This document shows positions 1-10,463 of a stretch of DNA of 64,000 nucleotides, piece after piece (within the stretch, counting starts at the first letter, position 1; each line of letters starts with the position of its first letter). Position numbers and translations under genes: made by a program. The DNA is taken from positions 190,664-254,663 of the forward strand of contig NZ_JAJTBG010000007.1 in assembly GCF_021287045.1 (NCBI RefSeq). The letters run 5' to 3'. The notes under the pieces were generated by a model. The model was given only the letters and a program-made list of their open reading frames with translations. It was not told the origin of the DNA and did not search any database. This stretch comes from Oryzomicrobium sp. (lineage in GTDB: Bacteria > Pseudomonadota > Gammaproteobacteria > Burkholderiales > Rhodocyclaceae).

Positions 1-507
1 GGACAGCTCGATCACCGGGTAGCCGAGGGCGGCCAGGGGCGCCAGCCGGGCCCGGGCGTCGACCAGGCGGTCGGCCAGGTCGCACTTGTTGAGCACGATC
101 AGGGCGCGGATTTCCTGGTCCTCGGCGGCCACCAGGCAGCGGGTCACCAGGTCGTCGTAGAACGAGGGCTCGGTGGCCACCACGATGGCGATCTGGGTGA
201 CGTTGGCGGCGATCAGCTTCTGGCGGAATTCGTTGCTGCGGTAGAGCAGGGAATCCCGGGGCGCCACGGCTTCGATCACCCCCTGGTCCGGGGCGCTGCG
301 CTCCACCAGCACCCGGTCGCCGCAGGCGATCTCGCTCTTCTTGCCCCGGGGGAAGCAGAGCAGGGGCTGGCCGTCGTCGTCGAGGCGGACCTGGTACTGG
401 CGGCCGAAGGCGGCCACCACGGTGCCGGGCAGCAGGGCCGCGGCGTTCTTGCCGGAAGCGGGGGAGCGGTTGCGGGAGTTGGGAGCGTTGCGGGCAGGAC
501 CGGCCAT
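1..507 (-). CDS. rsgA: Ribosome small subunit-dependent GTPase A, C-terminus cut by window edge
   Basis: This is the N-terminal part of RsgA, a circularly permuted GTPase that helps mature the 30S subunit. The frame is open from an ATG at 507 to the first base of the window, about 169 residues. Visible are an OB-fold region, the conserved stretch LLYRSNEFRQKLIAANVTQ, and the G4 nucleotide motif NKCDL, which in this permuted family precedes G1. The G1/G3 motifs and the zinc-binding tail must lie beyond the left edge. The gene leads away from the other minus-strand housekeeping genes, an order usual in this bacterial group. Identity is firm; the end is unseen. Confidence 0.92.
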   Translation of the reverse strand, partial: MAGPARNAPNSRNRSPASGKNAAALLPGTVVAAFGRQYQVRLDDDGQPLLCFPRGKKSEIACGDRVLVERSAPDQGVIEAVAPRDSLLYRSNEFRQKLIAANVTQIAIVVATEPSFYDDLVTRCLVAAEDQEIRALIVLNKCDLADRLVDARARLAPLAALGYPVIELS

Positions 508-607
508 GAAGTGAGCGGGGCGGGAAGAAGAATGGAGATGGAAAAGTGGAATGTGGAATGTGGAATGCGCGCGCCGGCGGCGCAGGCCGGGCGCGTCGCC
601 CGCCAGT

Positions 608-991
608 TTACCCGGCGGCGGCGAGCAGGCGGGCCACCTTGGCGGCGGCGCGGAAGTCGTTGATCGACAGGCCGCCCACGTCGTGGGTGGAAAAGCGCAC
701 GGTCAGCCGGCCCCAGCCCACGGTCAGGTCCGGGTGATGGTTCTGGGCTTCGGCCAGGGCGCCGATGTGGTTGGCGGCGGAGAGGGCGGCGGCGAAGTCG
801 GGAAAGCGCAGGCTGGCGACGATGGCGCCGTCCTCCAGGCGCCAGCCGGGCAGGAGTTGCAGCAGGCTGGCGACGCTGGCCGGGTCGAGACGGTGGGCCG
901 GGCCGCGCAGGGGGGCGCAGGGCGTGTCCACCAGTTCGGCCAGGCTGGGCAGGACGGGACGGCCGGCGGGCGAAAGACTGAGACTGCTCAT
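608..991 (-). CDS. 4a-hydroxytetrahydrobiopterin dehydratase (pterin carbinolamine dehydratase)
   Basis: A 127-residue cytosolic protein of the PCD/DCoH family, which dehydrates 4a-hydroxytetrahydrobiopterin to recycle the cofactor of aromatic amino acid hydroxylases. The family signature is seen as E81-A-Q-N-H85-H86-P, followed by H103-D in the THDVGGLS segment; these histidines are the expected pterin-site residues. An N-terminal extension of about 20 residues makes it slightly longer than typical members. It lies between rsgA and a small cytochrome c gene on the same strand. No phenylalanine hydroxylase gene is visible here, so its partner must be elsewhere. Confidence 0.9.
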   Translation of the reverse strand: MSSLSLSPAGRPVLPSLAELVDTPCAPLRGPAHRLDPASVASLLQLLPGWRLEDGAIVASLRFPDFAAALSAANHIGALAEAQNHHPDLTVGWGRLTVRFSTHDVGGLSINDFRAAAKVARLLAAAG

Positions 992-1025
992 GGCGGGCTC
1001 CAGGGGTATGGCCGCGGAGGCGGGG

Positions 1026-1370
1026 TCAGCGCGGGAAGTGGTAGTAGGTGTCGTTCAGGTAACGGGCCACGTCGGCCTCGTCGTCCGGGAACCAGCCCAG
1101 GTGGTTGCGCGAGACGCACAGGGCGACCCGTTGCAGCAGTTCGGTGCGGTCCGAGATCATCCGCCCGGGCTGGGTGTAGATGGCGCCGGCGTCGCCGCCG
1201 TACATGCGCTTGTGGCAGCTCGTGCAGGCGGCGTCGTGGAGTTGCTTGCCGTGCTTGGGATCGGCATGGTCGATGGGATCGGCCAGGGCCGCTGCCTGGA
1301 AGGCCGCGCCAGATAAGGCTCCCAGCAGGGCTACCGTGGAAAGCCGCGTGGTTGTTCGCTTTGCAGTCAT
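1026..1370 (-). CDS. Small periplasmic c-type cytochrome
   Basis: A 114-residue protein with an N-terminal signal peptide (basic start, hydrophobic residues about 11-30 ending in an Ala-rich cleavage region) and one haem c attachment motif CTSCH at residues 49-53. M56 or M71 could supply the distal haem ligand; I cannot tell which. A further cysteine, C85, lies in the second half. It would be a periplasmic single-haem electron carrier. It sits between the pterin dehydratase and the M48 protease genes. Redox partner unknown. Confidence 0.88.
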   Translation of the reverse strand: MTAKRTTTRLSTVALLGALSGAAFQAAALADPIDHADPKHGKQLHDAACTSCHKRMYGGDAGAIYTQPGRMISDRTELLQRVALCVSRNHLGWFPDDEADVARYLNDTYYHFPR

Positions 1371-1414
1371 GGTGCCTGGAACTCCTTATCTGGCGCGGGG
1401 TTCGGATGAGTGGC

Positions 1415-2668
1415 CTAGCCGCCTTGCAGGTGCGCCACGCGCAGGGCAGCGGGGGGGTGGGAATCGTAGAAGAGCGAGTGCAACGGGTCCGGGGTCAGGG
1501 TCGCGGCGTTGTCCTCGTAGAGCTTGACCAGGGCCCGCACCAGATCGGCGGCAGAGGCGTGCTCGGCGGCGTAGTCGTCGGCCTCGTACTCGTGGCGGCG
1601 CGACAGCAGGCTGGAGAGCGGGGTGAACGGGAAGGTGAACACCGGCACCGCCAGGAAGAACAGGGTCAGGGCCAGGGCCGTGTTGGCGGCGGGCACCCCG
1701 AGGCCGGCGAAGAACCAGGGGGCCTCGATCAACTGGCCGAGCAGCCACAGGAAGCCTAGGGACAGGGCGAAGGTCAGGCCGATGCGTTTGGCGATATGAC
1801 GGCGCTTGAAGTGGCCCAACTCGTGGGCCAGCACGGCCTCGATCTCGGCCGGGGAGAGGCGCTCGATCAGGGTGTCGAAGAAGACGATGCGCTTGTTGCG
1901 GCCAAAGCCGGTGAAGTAGGCGTTGCCGTGGGCGCTGCGCTTGGAGCCGTCCATGACGAACAGGCCCGAGGCAGCAAAGCCGCAGCGCGCCAGCAGGGCC
2001 TCGATGCGGCCTTTCAACTCGCCGTCCTGGAGCGGGGCGAACTTGTTGAACAGGGGGGCGATCCAGGTCGGGTAGACGAACAGCAGCAACAGGTTGAAGC
2101 CGCACCAGAAGGCCCACACCCACAGCCACCACAATTCGCCCATGCGGCCCATCAGCCACAGCACGGCGGCCAGTACCGGGGTGCCGATGAGCAGGCCGAG
2201 CAGGGCGGCCTTGAGGGCGTCGGCCACGTACAGGCCCAGAGTCATGCGGTTGAAGCCGAAGCGTTCCTCGATGACGAACTGGCGGTACAGGCCCAGGGGG
2301 ATTTCCACCACGCCGGAGACGGCCATCACCGACAGGATCAGGGCCAGGCCGTACAGGATCGGGCTGGTTTCGGAACCGATCGCTCCCTGCCAGAAGCCGT
2401 GCAGCGCGGCGATGCCGCCGCCCAGGGTGAGGGCCAGCAGCACGGCGGTTTCCACCGCCAGGCCGAGCAGGCCGAAGCGGGTGCGCACGGCGGTGTAGTC
2501 GGCGGCCTTCTGGTGGGCGGCCAGGGTCACCCGGTCGGCGAAGCGCTCTGGCACGGCGCCCCGGTGGGCGGCCACGGAACGGATCTGGCGCAGGGCCAGC
2601 CAGACGCGCACGGCCAGGGACAGGCCGAGCAGGGCGAGAAAGAGGGCGGTGAAGGCGGAGGCGGTCAC
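1415..2668 (-). CDS. M48 family (Ste24/CAAX prenyl protease-like) membrane metallopeptidase
   Basis: A 417-residue polytopic membrane zinc protease. The N-terminal half has several membrane segments, and the metal-binding motif HELGH occupies residues 282-286. A downstream [11 protein letters not shown] segment supplies the third zinc ligand (Glu). These match the Ste24-type M48 proteases, which in bacteria are thought to act in membrane protein quality control. The start is the GTG at 2668, giving the usual family N-terminus; the frame stays open farther upstream but would overlap orn on the other strand. It is divergent from orn. Confidence 0.9.
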   Translation of the reverse strand: MTASAFTALFLALLGLSLAVRVWLALRQIRSVAAHRGAVPERFADRVTLAAHQKAADYTAVRTRFGLLGLAVETAVLLALTLGGGIAALHGFWQGAIGSETSPILYGLALILSVMAVSGVVEIPLGLYRQFVIEERFGFNRMTLGLYVADALKAALLGLLIGTPVLAAVLWLMGRMGELWWLWVWAFWCGFNLLLLFVYPTWIAPLFNKFAPLQDGELKGRIEALLARCGFAASGLFVMDGSKRSAHGNAYFTGFGRNKRIVFFDTLIERLSPAEIEAVLAHELGHFKRRHIAKRIGLTFALSLGFLWLLGQLIEAPWFFAGLGVPAANTALALTLFFLAVPVFTFPFTPLSSLLSRRHEYEADDYAAEHASAADLVRALVKLYEDNAATLTPDPLHSLFYDSHPPAALRVAHLQGG

Positions 2669-2758
2669 GGGGGGGAATGGAAGACGGAGAAGACGGGGAG
2701 GAAGGGCGGGAGCGCCTGTTGCTGTGACACAATGGCGCTTTTTGGAGTTCGAAGGATT

Positions 2759-3301
2759 ATGGCACAGGACCCCAACCACCTCGTCTGGCTGGACATGGAG
2801 ATGACCGGCCTGGAGCCGGACCGGGACCGCATTCTCGAACTGGCCATGGTGGTGACCACTTCCGACCTGGAAGTGGTGGCCCAGTCGCCGGTGTGGGCGG
2901 TGCACCAGCCCGAGGCCGTGCTGGCCGGCATGGACGACTGGAACCAGAAGACCCACGGCGAATCGGGCCTGATCGCCCGGGTCAAGGCTTCGACCACCGA
3001 CGAGGCTGCCGTCGAGGCCCAGGCGCTGGCCTTCATGCAGCAGTACGTGGACAAGCGGGTGACGCCGATGTGCGGCAACTCCATCGGCCAAGACCGGCGC
3101 TTCATGGCCCGCTACATGCCGACCCTGGAAGCCTGGTTCCACTACCGCAACCTGGACGTGTCCACCGTCAAGGAACTGTGCCGGCGCTGGCGCCCCGAAG
3201 TGTTCGCCGGGCTGAAGAAGAAGGGCGCCCACACGGCCCTCTCCGACATCCTGGAGTCCATCGACGAGCTGCGCTACTACCGGACCAATTTCTTCAAGTA
3301 A
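2759..3301 (+). CDS. orn: Oligoribonuclease
   Basis: A 180-residue DEDDh exonuclease that degrades 2-5 nt RNAs (and pGpG, linking it to c-di-GMP turnover) in the cytoplasm. The first acidic motif is LDMEMTGL (D12, E14). The later motifs [10 protein letters not shown] and [15 protein letters not shown] carry the remaining aspartates and the catalytic histidine. The ATG at 2759 gives the typical family length. It is divergent from the M48 protease gene and followed by a hairpin terminator at 3383. Identity is very clear. Confidence 0.97.
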   Translation: MAQDPNHLVWLDMEMTGLEPDRDRILELAMVVTTSDLEVVAQSPVWAVHQPEAVLAGMDDWNQKTHGESGLIARVKASTTDEAAVEAQALAFMQQYVDKRVTPMCGNSIGQDRRFMARYMPTLEAWFHYRNLDVSTVKELCRRWRPEVFAGLKKKGAHTALSDILESIDELRYYRTNFFK

Positions 3302-3382
3302 GACGTTGGGGCTGGTGCGACAGCATCACCCATGGCAGCTATCCGGTGCGGCATTCAAGTCACGCCCGGATCAAGCAAAAGC

Positions 3383-3417
3383 AAAACGCCCGGCGGGGTT
3401 TCCCGGCCGGGCGTTTT
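3383..3417. terminator. Bidirectional intrinsic terminator after orn
   Basis: Eight-base-pair GC stem (CGCCCGGC at 3387-3394 with GCCGGGCG at 3406-3413), flanked by four A on the left and four T on the right. It lies between the convergent orn and glycosyltransferase genes. Confidence 0.85.
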
Positions 3418-3467
3418 CATTGCCGCCCGCGGTTGGGCAAGGAGCGGTCGGTCGTGGTCGGCCGTGG

Positions 3468-5138
3468 TCAGTCGCGCCGGAACAGGCGCAGGCGTTCGCT
3501 GCGCTCGCCCGGGCGGTGGCCTTCCCAGACCCGCTCCCAGCCGGGCTGGCTGCGCTCTTCGCCGGGGGCGGTCTGGATCAGCAGCCAGTCGCAGCTTTCC
3601 CGGCCGCGCCGCTCGCTCTTCACCGTCCAGCCTGTCTCGTAGCGCACCAGGGCCTTGAGCGTGGGCGGCAGGCGCACCGAGACGCAGGCCGGGGCAGCGT
3701 CCGCAGGCATGGCCTGGCGCATGGCGGCAAAGGTGCCATCGTAGCCCCGACCGTATTCGAGCCAGGGCAGCCACAGGGCCACCAGCAGCACCCACACCAG
3801 GGTCAGGCCGGCCAGCCAATGGGTCGGGCCACGGAACAGGGAACGCTCGGCGGTGGTGCGTATCTGGGAGGCCCGGTACAGCAACCAGCCCCACATCGCC
3901 GTTACCGCCAGGGCCAGCGCCAAGCCGGACCATGAGACTTCGGCGGTGAATCCGGGGGTGAGGCGGTGCAGGGTGCGCACCAGGGGTTCGGGCCACTGGA
4001 CCACCATGGCGGTCCAGCCGAGCCAGATGTAGGCGGCGGCCAGGGTGAAGGTGATCACCGCGAACCAGGAATAGGCCGCCGCAGCCCCCTTGCGCAGCCG
4101 GGTAGCCTCCAGGGCGGCCAGGGCGGTGAGGGGGACGTAGAAAATCAGGGCGTCAGGGGCCTGGGTGGCGGCCCAGGCATGGACCAGCAGGTTGCCGACG
4201 AGCAGCACCAGGGGCAAGGCAACGACCGGACTGGCCAGGGCATGGCGGCGGCGCCACAGGGTCCAGCCCGCCAGGGGCAAGGGCACCCAGGCGAACCAGG
4301 CGAGCAGGGCCAACAGGTCGAGCAGATGGCGCGGGCCGCCGCCGTCGTTGAGGCTGGCCAGATCGGCGGCCTGCCAGGCAGAAAAACGGTTCGGCGCGTA
4401 TTCGGCCAGGGGGGCGAGCCACAGGGCGGCCAGGCCCGCGCCCAGGGCCAGGGCTGCGAGCAGGGCGGCCAGGGCGGGCAGGCGGGAAGTCTTGGGGGCC
4501 GGCTGGGTTTCGGCGAGCCAGGCCGGTACGTGGGGGCGCGGCGGGGGAAAAAGGGGAGCGGCAGCCAGCAGCAGGGCCACCGGCAGGGTGCCTTGCAGGC
4601 CGCCGGCCAGGTAGGCGCCGCCCAAGGCTAGGCCACCCGGGGCGAGGCCGCGCCAAGGTTTGTCGATGAGCAGGGCGGCGGCCCATAGGCCCAGGGCCTG
4701 GGTGGCCATCACCGCCAGTTGCGGCTGGGCCTCGTGACCATGCACCACCAGGCCGATGCCGCCCAGCAGCAGATAAGGGGTCACCCGCTCCGCCTCCTTG
4801 TCCCGGGTGCGCCGGGCCAGCATGGCGAGGCAGGCCAGGGTGAGGCCGAGCCAAAGCAGGTTGGTCAGGCGCACGCCGTTGTGGAAAGCGGTGAACGGCG
4901 CGAGCAGGCTGCCCGCCAGGGCGGCGACCCAGTGGTAGAGAGGGGCTTCGTTGAAGGCCGTGTCGGCCAGCCGGGGGGCGTACCAGGGCGCGCCCTGGGT
5001 GAATTCCCAGGCGACGCCCAGGTGGATGGCGTCCTCGCCCTTCCAGGGGGCGGGGCCCACCAGGCCGGTGACGAGGAACAGGGCTGCCAGGAGCAGCAGG
5101 GCGGGCCAGGGCAGGGGCAGGTAGGGGCGTTGCGGCAT
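3468..5138 (-). CDS. GT-C fold membrane glycosyltransferase (ArnT/PMT-like family)
   Basis: A 556-residue polytopic membrane protein with about 11-12 hydrophobic segments. The first periplasmic loop after the first membrane helix carries acidic residues (WKGEDAIHLG) and then DTAFNEAPLYHW, the layout of polyprenyl-phosphate-sugar glycosyltransferases of the GT39/GT83 group. The C-terminal about 100 residues are soluble. A transfer of sugar from a lipid carrier to an extracytoplasmic acceptor is the family role; substrate and acceptor cannot be read from sequence. It stands alone between orn and rpmE and would share the terminator at 3383. Confidence 0.75.
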   Translation of the reverse strand: MPQRPYLPLPWPALLLLAALFLVTGLVGPAPWKGEDAIHLGVAWEFTQGAPWYAPRLADTAFNEAPLYHWVAALAGSLLAPFTAFHNGVRLTNLLWLGLTLACLAMLARRTRDKEAERVTPYLLLGGIGLVVHGHEAQPQLAVMATQALGLWAAALLIDKPWRGLAPGGLALGGAYLAGGLQGTLPVALLLAAAPLFPPPRPHVPAWLAETQPAPKTSRLPALAALLAALALGAGLAALWLAPLAEYAPNRFSAWQAADLASLNDGGGPRHLLDLLALLAWFAWVPLPLAGWTLWRRRHALASPVVALPLVLLVGNLLVHAWAATQAPDALIFYVPLTALAALEATRLRKGAAAAYSWFAVITFTLAAAYIWLGWTAMVVQWPEPLVRTLHRLTPGFTAEVSWSGLALALAVTAMWGWLLYRASQIRTTAERSLFRGPTHWLAGLTLVWVLLVALWLPWLEYGRGYDGTFAAMRQAMPADAAPACVSVRLPPTLKALVRYETGWTVKSERRGRESCDWLLIQTAPGEERSQPGWERVWEGHRPGERSERLRLFRRD

Positions 5139-5330
5139 CCTGGGAACGGTGAGTCCGGAAGGGAAGGGATTTTACGGGTTCGCAGCCGCCCGGCGGAAAA
5201 AATGACGGCGGGAAACGGAGGCGCCGGCGCTGGCGGACCGGGGCGCCGGACAGTCCAGTGGGCGATGGTGCGGGGTCGGCCTGATCCGTGCAGGCATGGG
5301 CCGAAGCTGTGGCAACGACGCCAGGGCAAC

Positions 5331-5359
5331 AAAAAAGGCAGCCCGCGGGCTGCCTTTTT
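5331..5359 (-). terminator. Intrinsic terminator of rpmE
   Basis: Stem GGCAGCCC (5337-5344) with GGGCTGCC (5347-5354), flanked by six A and five T. It lies 35 bases past the rpmE stop on the minus strand; the A/T flanks would also allow function on the other strand. Confidence 0.85.
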
Positions 5360-5394
5360 GCGATCGGGCCGGGCGAACGCCGGCGATCTCGCCC

Positions 5395-5610
5395 TTAGGC
5401 GGAGCGGCGCAGGCCACCGAACTTCTGGTTGAACTTCTCGACGCGGCCAGCGGTGTCCACGATCTTCTGCTTGCCGGTGTAGAACGGGTGGCAGGAGGAG
5501 CAGACTTCCACGTGCAGGGGCTTGCTCATGGTGGACTTGGTGGTGAAAGTGTTGCCGCAGGAGCAGGTCACTTGCACGTCGTTGTATTCGGGGTGGATAC
5601 CGGCTTTCAT
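5395..5610 (-). CDS. rpmE: 50S ribosomal protein L31, zinc-binding form
   Basis: A 71-residue ribosomal protein L31. It is the C+ type, with zinc cysteines C16, C18, C37 and C40 all present, so it is expected to bind one zinc and to be the form used under zinc-replete conditions. The start at 5610 follows an AAAGGA ribosome binding site; an earlier in-frame ATG at 5625 would add five residues and has no better site. It is transcribed in the same direction as rho, about 110 bases downstream of it, and ends in a strong terminator. Confidence 0.97.
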   Translation of the reverse strand: MKAGIHPEYNDVQVTCSCGNTFTTKSTMSKPLHVEVCSSCHPFYTGKQKIVDTAGRVEKFNQKFGGLRRSA

Positions 5611-5720
5611 TTTGAATCCTTTCATGCGTGGTCGGCGGTTTTGGCCGGCCAATGAAAAACGAAGATTATGGCGGAACGACCGGGAAAAAACAAGCAAATT
5701 CAGGGCTTGCGGATCGATGG

Positions 5721-6977
<1,257 letters not shown>

Positions 6978-7419
6978 AAGGTTGGAAAGGGAGCGGGAAG
7001 GGCCGGCGGACGGTCGATCGGGCGGAGCGCTGGCAGGCGGGGCGGACCGTTGGGCGGTCGCGGCCTGGGATCAGGCGTGGGTGACGGACGCAGGATTGCC
7101 GGAGGGGCCAGAAAGGTTAGAGGCAGCCAGAATCGGGCGGAATCGTAACGGAACCGGTGGGGCGCGGAGCGCCGGAAAAGATCGGAGGTGGGGAAAAGCC
7201 GAAAATTTCAGGAGGATTGAGGCAGGCCGGGGTGGCCGGCGGTGCTTCGGCAGCGCCACGAGAGCGGCTGCTGGGGCCCGGGTCGCGGTGCCGCGCTGGT
7301 GGCGGTGCGACGGCGCGGTTGGCGCGGACTACTTTGGGGCGAATTGCTTTTCGGTCTTCTGGACAGTCCGGCGGGCAAGAATCACTGCCGGACTGTCATT
7401 GCGTTGCAGCGTAGCGGCT
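6978..7419. other. rho leader / trxA-rho intergenic region without a recognisable gene
   Basis: This 442-base gap separates trxA from rho, both on the minus strand. It must hold the rho promoter and leader. It contains a perfect 11-base inverted repeat next to trxA (listed separately). I see no convincing open reading frame with family features and no clear sigma-70 promoter. Confidence 0.5.
7362..7397 (-). repeat. Perfect 11-bp inverted repeat downstream of trxA
   Basis: GACAGTCCGGC at 7362-7372 and GCCGGACTGTC at 7387-7397 are exact inverse copies with a 14-base loop, starting 23 bases after the trxA stop. On the transcribed (minus) strand no T-run follows the hairpin, so it is not a classical intrinsic terminator. 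It could protect the 3' end of trxA mRNA or assist Rho-dependent termination. Confidence 0.6.
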
Positions 7420-7746
7420 TTACAGGGTGCTGTCAATGAACGCAGTGAGTTGCGACTTGGACAGGGCGCCGACCTTGGTGGCTTCGACGTTGCCGTTCTT
7501 GAAGATCATCAGGGTGGGGATGCCGCGGATGCCGTACTTGGCGGGGGTGGCCTGATTCTCGTCGATGTTGACCTTGGCCACTTTCAGCTTGCCGGCATAT
7601 TCCTTGGCGACTTCGTCGAGGATCGGGGCGATCATCTTGCAGGGGCCGCACCATTCGGCCCAGTAGTCCACCAGCACAGGCTGCTGGGACTGGAGCACTT
7701 CGGCGTCGAAGGAATCGTCGGAGACGTAGTGGATGTGTTCGCTCAT
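7420..7746 (-). CDS. trxA: Thioredoxin 1
   Basis: A 108-residue cytosolic thioredoxin. The redox site is W32-C33-G34-P35-C36-K, and the cis-proline segment [11 protein letters not shown] is intact. It reduces protein disulfides using electrons from thioredoxin reductase. There is no signal peptide. It lies upstream of rho on the same strand, a conserved pairing in many proteobacteria, and is separated by 204 bases from the end of the aryl-polyene operon behind it. Confidence 0.97.
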   Translation of the reverse strand: MSEHIHYVSDDSFDAEVLQSQQPVLVDYWAEWCGPCKMIAPILDEVAKEYAGKLKVAKVNIDENQATPAKYGIRGIPTLMIFKNGNVEATKVGALSKSQLTAFIDSTL

Positions 7747-7950
7747 GAAACGTTTGCCTCGGGAGGGGGAAGAGAGGCGACCGGATGGAAAAGTGGAGCG
7801 GAGCTGGGCTCCGGGGGGCCGCCAGAATGCTGAATCAACGAAAACGGATGCTAGCGAAAAAGAAAAGGGAGGGGAAGGGGAAAACCGGCTATGGCGCCGA
7901 TAGGCGTTCTTCGGTGTTGTTCCCGAGTCCCGGGCACGTATGCCGCCGAG

Positions 7951-9267
7951 TCAGGCCCGGGCCGGCTTTCCGGGCACCGCCAGGCCGATCCGGGGCAGCC
8001 ACAGGCGCAGCCCCGGGGTGGTGACCACGGTGCTGACGATGGCCACCAACACCAGCATGGTGAAGGTGTGCTGGGAGATCACCCCCAGGTCGTAGCCGAC
8101 GTTGATGACGATCAGCTCCATCAGGGCCCGGGTGTTCATCATGATGCCGAGCACGCTGGCCTCGTGGTGGTTGAGGCCGCAGGAGCGGGCCGCCAGGTAG
8201 GAGCCGCCGAACTTGCCGACGGTGGCCAAGGCGATGATCAGGGCGCACCAGCCCCAGGCGGCCAGGCTGTCGAGGCCGCCGACGTTGGTGCGCAGCCCGG
8301 TATAGGTGAAGAAGATGGGCAGGAAGAAAACGGTGACGAAGTGGCCGATGCGCTCTTTCCAGGCCGCCACCAGGCCGTGCTCGTCATGCAGGATCACGCC
8401 CATCATGAAACCGCCGAAAATGGCGAAGATGCCGAGCTGGAAGGTGGTCATGCCGGCGATGAAGATCGCCGCGATGACGATGCCGAGCAGGTTGTTGTTG
8501 AGGCGGAAGCCCTGGCTCTCCTGGCGCTGGGTCCAGCGGATCACCGCCTTCAGCGCCGGGCGCACGGCGAACCAGCTGGCGGCGAAGAACAGCGCCACCA
8601 GCAGCACCTTGAGGGCGAAGTCCGGGCCGCTGAAATCGGCCACCGTGAGGGTGGTGACCAGGGCCAGCAGCAGCCAGCCGACCACGTCGTTGATGGCGGC
8701 GGCGGCAATGGCGATGACGCCCAGGGGCGTGCGGGTCAGGTCGAACTCGATCATGATCCGGCCCAGGATGGGTAGGGCGGTGATCGAAAAGGCGGTGCCG
8801 ATGAATAGCGCCGAGGCCAGGGCGTTGGCCCCGGGGTTGAGGATCGGCGCGGCCACGTAGCCGAAGCCGGCGCCCAGGGCGAAGGGCAGCAGCAGTCCGG
8901 CGGCGGCCACCCGGGTGACGGCGGTGCGGTTGCGCTTTTCGGTGAGATGGCCGAAGTCGAACTCCAGGCCGATCTGGAACATCAAGAGCAGCAGGCCGAT
9001 CTGGGACAGGATCTGCATTGGCTCCGGCGCCGACGAGCGGAACACATAGGCGAACAGATCCGGGGCCAGCCAACCGAACAGGGACGGGCCGAGCAGGATG
9101 CCGACGATGATCTCGCCCACGGCCGCCGACTGGCCGAAGCGCAGCGCCAGGGCGCCGCCCAGCCGGCCGGCCAGGACGATCACCGCCAACTGGATCAGGG
9201 TGAAGAAGAGCAGCAGTTCCGTCTTGTGGACCGCTACCTGGTGCACCGCGCCGGCTGCTGCGCTCAT
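7951..9267 (-). CDS. CPA2-type cation:proton antiporter, last gene of the APE operon
   Basis: A 438-residue membrane protein with about 12-13 helices of the Na+/H+ exchanger (CPA2, Kef/GerN-like) fold. A conserved acidic residue is seen in the QIGLEFDFGHL segment, and helix-breaking glycines in GEIIVGILLGPSLFG. There is no C-terminal RCK/TrkA domain, so regulation by NAD(H) binding is unlikely. The start lies 13 bases after the upstream ketoreductase gene on the same strand, so it is probably cotranscribed with the aryl-polyene genes. Whether it serves pigment export or is a passenger is not known. Confidence 0.82.
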   Translation of the reverse strand: MSAAAGAVHQVAVHKTELLLFFTLIQLAVIVLAGRLGGALALRFGQSAAVGEIIVGILLGPSLFGWLAPDLFAYVFRSSAPEPMQILSQIGLLLLMFQIGLEFDFGHLTEKRNRTAVTRVAAAGLLLPFALGAGFGYVAAPILNPGANALASALFIGTAFSITALPILGRIMIEFDLTRTPLGVIAIAAAAINDVVGWLLLALVTTLTVADFSGPDFALKVLLVALFFAASWFAVRPALKAVIRWTQRQESQGFRLNNNLLGIVIAAIFIAGMTTFQLGIFAIFGGFMMGVILHDEHGLVAAWKERIGHFVTVFFLPIFFTYTGLRTNVGGLDSLAAWGWCALIIALATVGKFGGSYLAARSCGLNHHEASVLGIMMNTRALMELIVINVGYDLGVISQHTFTMLVLVAIVSTVVTTPGLRLWLPRIGLAVPGKPARA

Positions 9268-9280
9268 GTCAGCGCTCCTT

Positions 9281-10000
9281 TCAGAGCATCCCGCCGTTGA
9301 TGGAAACGATCTGGCCGCTGATGTAGGCGGCCTGGTCGGAGCAGAGGAAACCCACCAGGTCGGCCACTTCCTCGGGCCGGCCCTCGCGCTTCATCGGCAC
9401 CATGCGGGCCACCGCCTCGGCGTCGAAGGCGGCCTCGCTCATCTCGGTGGCGATGATGCCCGGTGCCACGGCGTTGACCGTGATGCCCCGGCTGGCCACT
9501 TCCAGGGCCAGGGATTTGGTGGCCGAGTGCAGCGCCCCCTTGGCGGCCGAATAGTTCACCTGGCCCCGGTTGCCGCTCAGGGCGGCCACCGACGAGATGT
9601 TGACGATGCGTCCCCAGCGGGTGCGGATCATCGGCATCAGCACCGCCTGGGTGACGTGGAAGAAACCGTTCAGCGAGACGTCGATGACGTCGTGCCACTG
9701 GGCTTCGGACAGGCCGGGAAAGGGCGCGTCGGCGTGGATGCCGGCGTTGTTCACCAGCACCTGGATGGGGGCCTCGTCGCACAGGGCCTCCAGGGCCGCC
9801 CGGGTGGCGGCGCCGTCGGTGACGTCGAACACCAGCACGCCGGCGCTGCCGCCGGCCGCCGCGATCTCACTGGCCAGAGCGTCGGCACGATCCCGATTGC
9901 GGTTGGCGTGGATGACCACGTGGTAGCCGTCCCGGGCGAGGCGGCGGCAGATGGCGGCGCCGATGCCGCCGCTGCCGCCGGTGACGAGGGCTCGTTTCAT
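9281..10000 (-). CDS. 3-oxoacyl-ACP reductase (FabG-like ketoreductase of the APE cluster)
   Basis: A 239-residue short-chain dehydrogenase. The NADPH site is TGGSGGIG at the N-terminus, and the catalytic set is S (NISSV), Y and K in the NYSAAKGAL segment. In aryl-polyene biosynthesis this enzyme reduces the beta-keto group after each ketosynthase extension. It lies 13 bases from the dehydratase gene upstream and 13 from the antiporter gene downstream, so operon membership is clear. It differs from the PhaB-type reductase at 49336, which has different flanking motifs. Confidence 0.9.
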   Translation of the reverse strand: MKRALVTGGSGGIGAAICRRLARDGYHVVIHANRNRDRADALASEIAAAGGSAGVLVFDVTDGAATRAALEALCDEAPIQVLVNNAGIHADAPFPGLSEAQWHDVIDVSLNGFFHVTQAVLMPMIRTRWGRIVNISSVAALSGNRGQVNYSAAKGALHSATKSLALEVASRGITVNAVAPGIIATEMSEAAFDAEAVARMVPMKREGRPEEVADLVGFLCSDQAAYISGQIVSINGGML

Positions 10001-10013
10001 GGCTGTTTTCCGA

Positions 10014-10463
10014 TCAAGAAGTCAGGGCGCCGCTGTCGAGCACCACGGCGGCCCGGCCGCTGGCCACCGCGGTGGCGCCGGCGGCAACGGTGAAGGCGTA
10101 GAGCACGTTGTTGCCGTCGCCGGAGATGCGCTCGGCGCGAATCTCCAGGTCGCCGGTCAGATCGTCCAGGCGGGCCACGTCGAGGGTCACGCTGCGTACG
10201 CTGGTCAGGTAGCCGGCCCGGGGGCGCTCGGCTCGGTCGCCCGCCCCGGCCAGCAGAGCGCCGTGTACGGCCATTGCCTGGGCGGCGTATTCGATGGCGT
10301 TGGCTGCCCCCAGGCGCCCGTCGGCGCGCAGCGGGTTGGCCGGGTCCCGGTGGCTGGTGGCGGTAGCGCGGATCGACTCCCCGTCCCAGGCATCGACCCG
10401 GGCGAGCAGGCACATGGCGCCCTGGTGGGGGATGCGCGCGGCGATCTCGTCCCGGGTCAGCAT
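10014..10463 (-). CDS. APE-type beta-hydroxyacyl dehydratase (hotdog fold, ApeP-like)
   Basis: A 149-residue hotdog-fold protein. The N-terminal signature IPHQGAMCLLARVDAW, with H13, is characteristic of the aryl-polyene dehydratase that works with the KS/CLF pair. It would dehydrate the 3-hydroxyacyl-ACP to the enoyl form, leaving a conjugated double bond. The ATG at 10463 overlaps the end of the chain-length-factor gene by seven bases, indicating translational coupling. A second dehydratase of the cluster is at 18988. Confidence 0.85.
   Translation of the reverse strand: MLTRDEIAARIPHQGAMCLLARVDAWDGESIRATATSHRDPANPLRADGRLGAANAIEYAAQAMAVHGALLAGAGDRAERPRAGYLTSVRSVTLDVARLDDLTGDLEIRAERISGDGNNVLYAFTVAAGATAVASGRAAVVLDSGALTS

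Noticed and set aside
1796-2758. Long N-terminal extension of orn
   Set aside because: The extension is antisense to the M48 protease gene and Gln/Gly-rich; the ATG at 2759 gives the family length.
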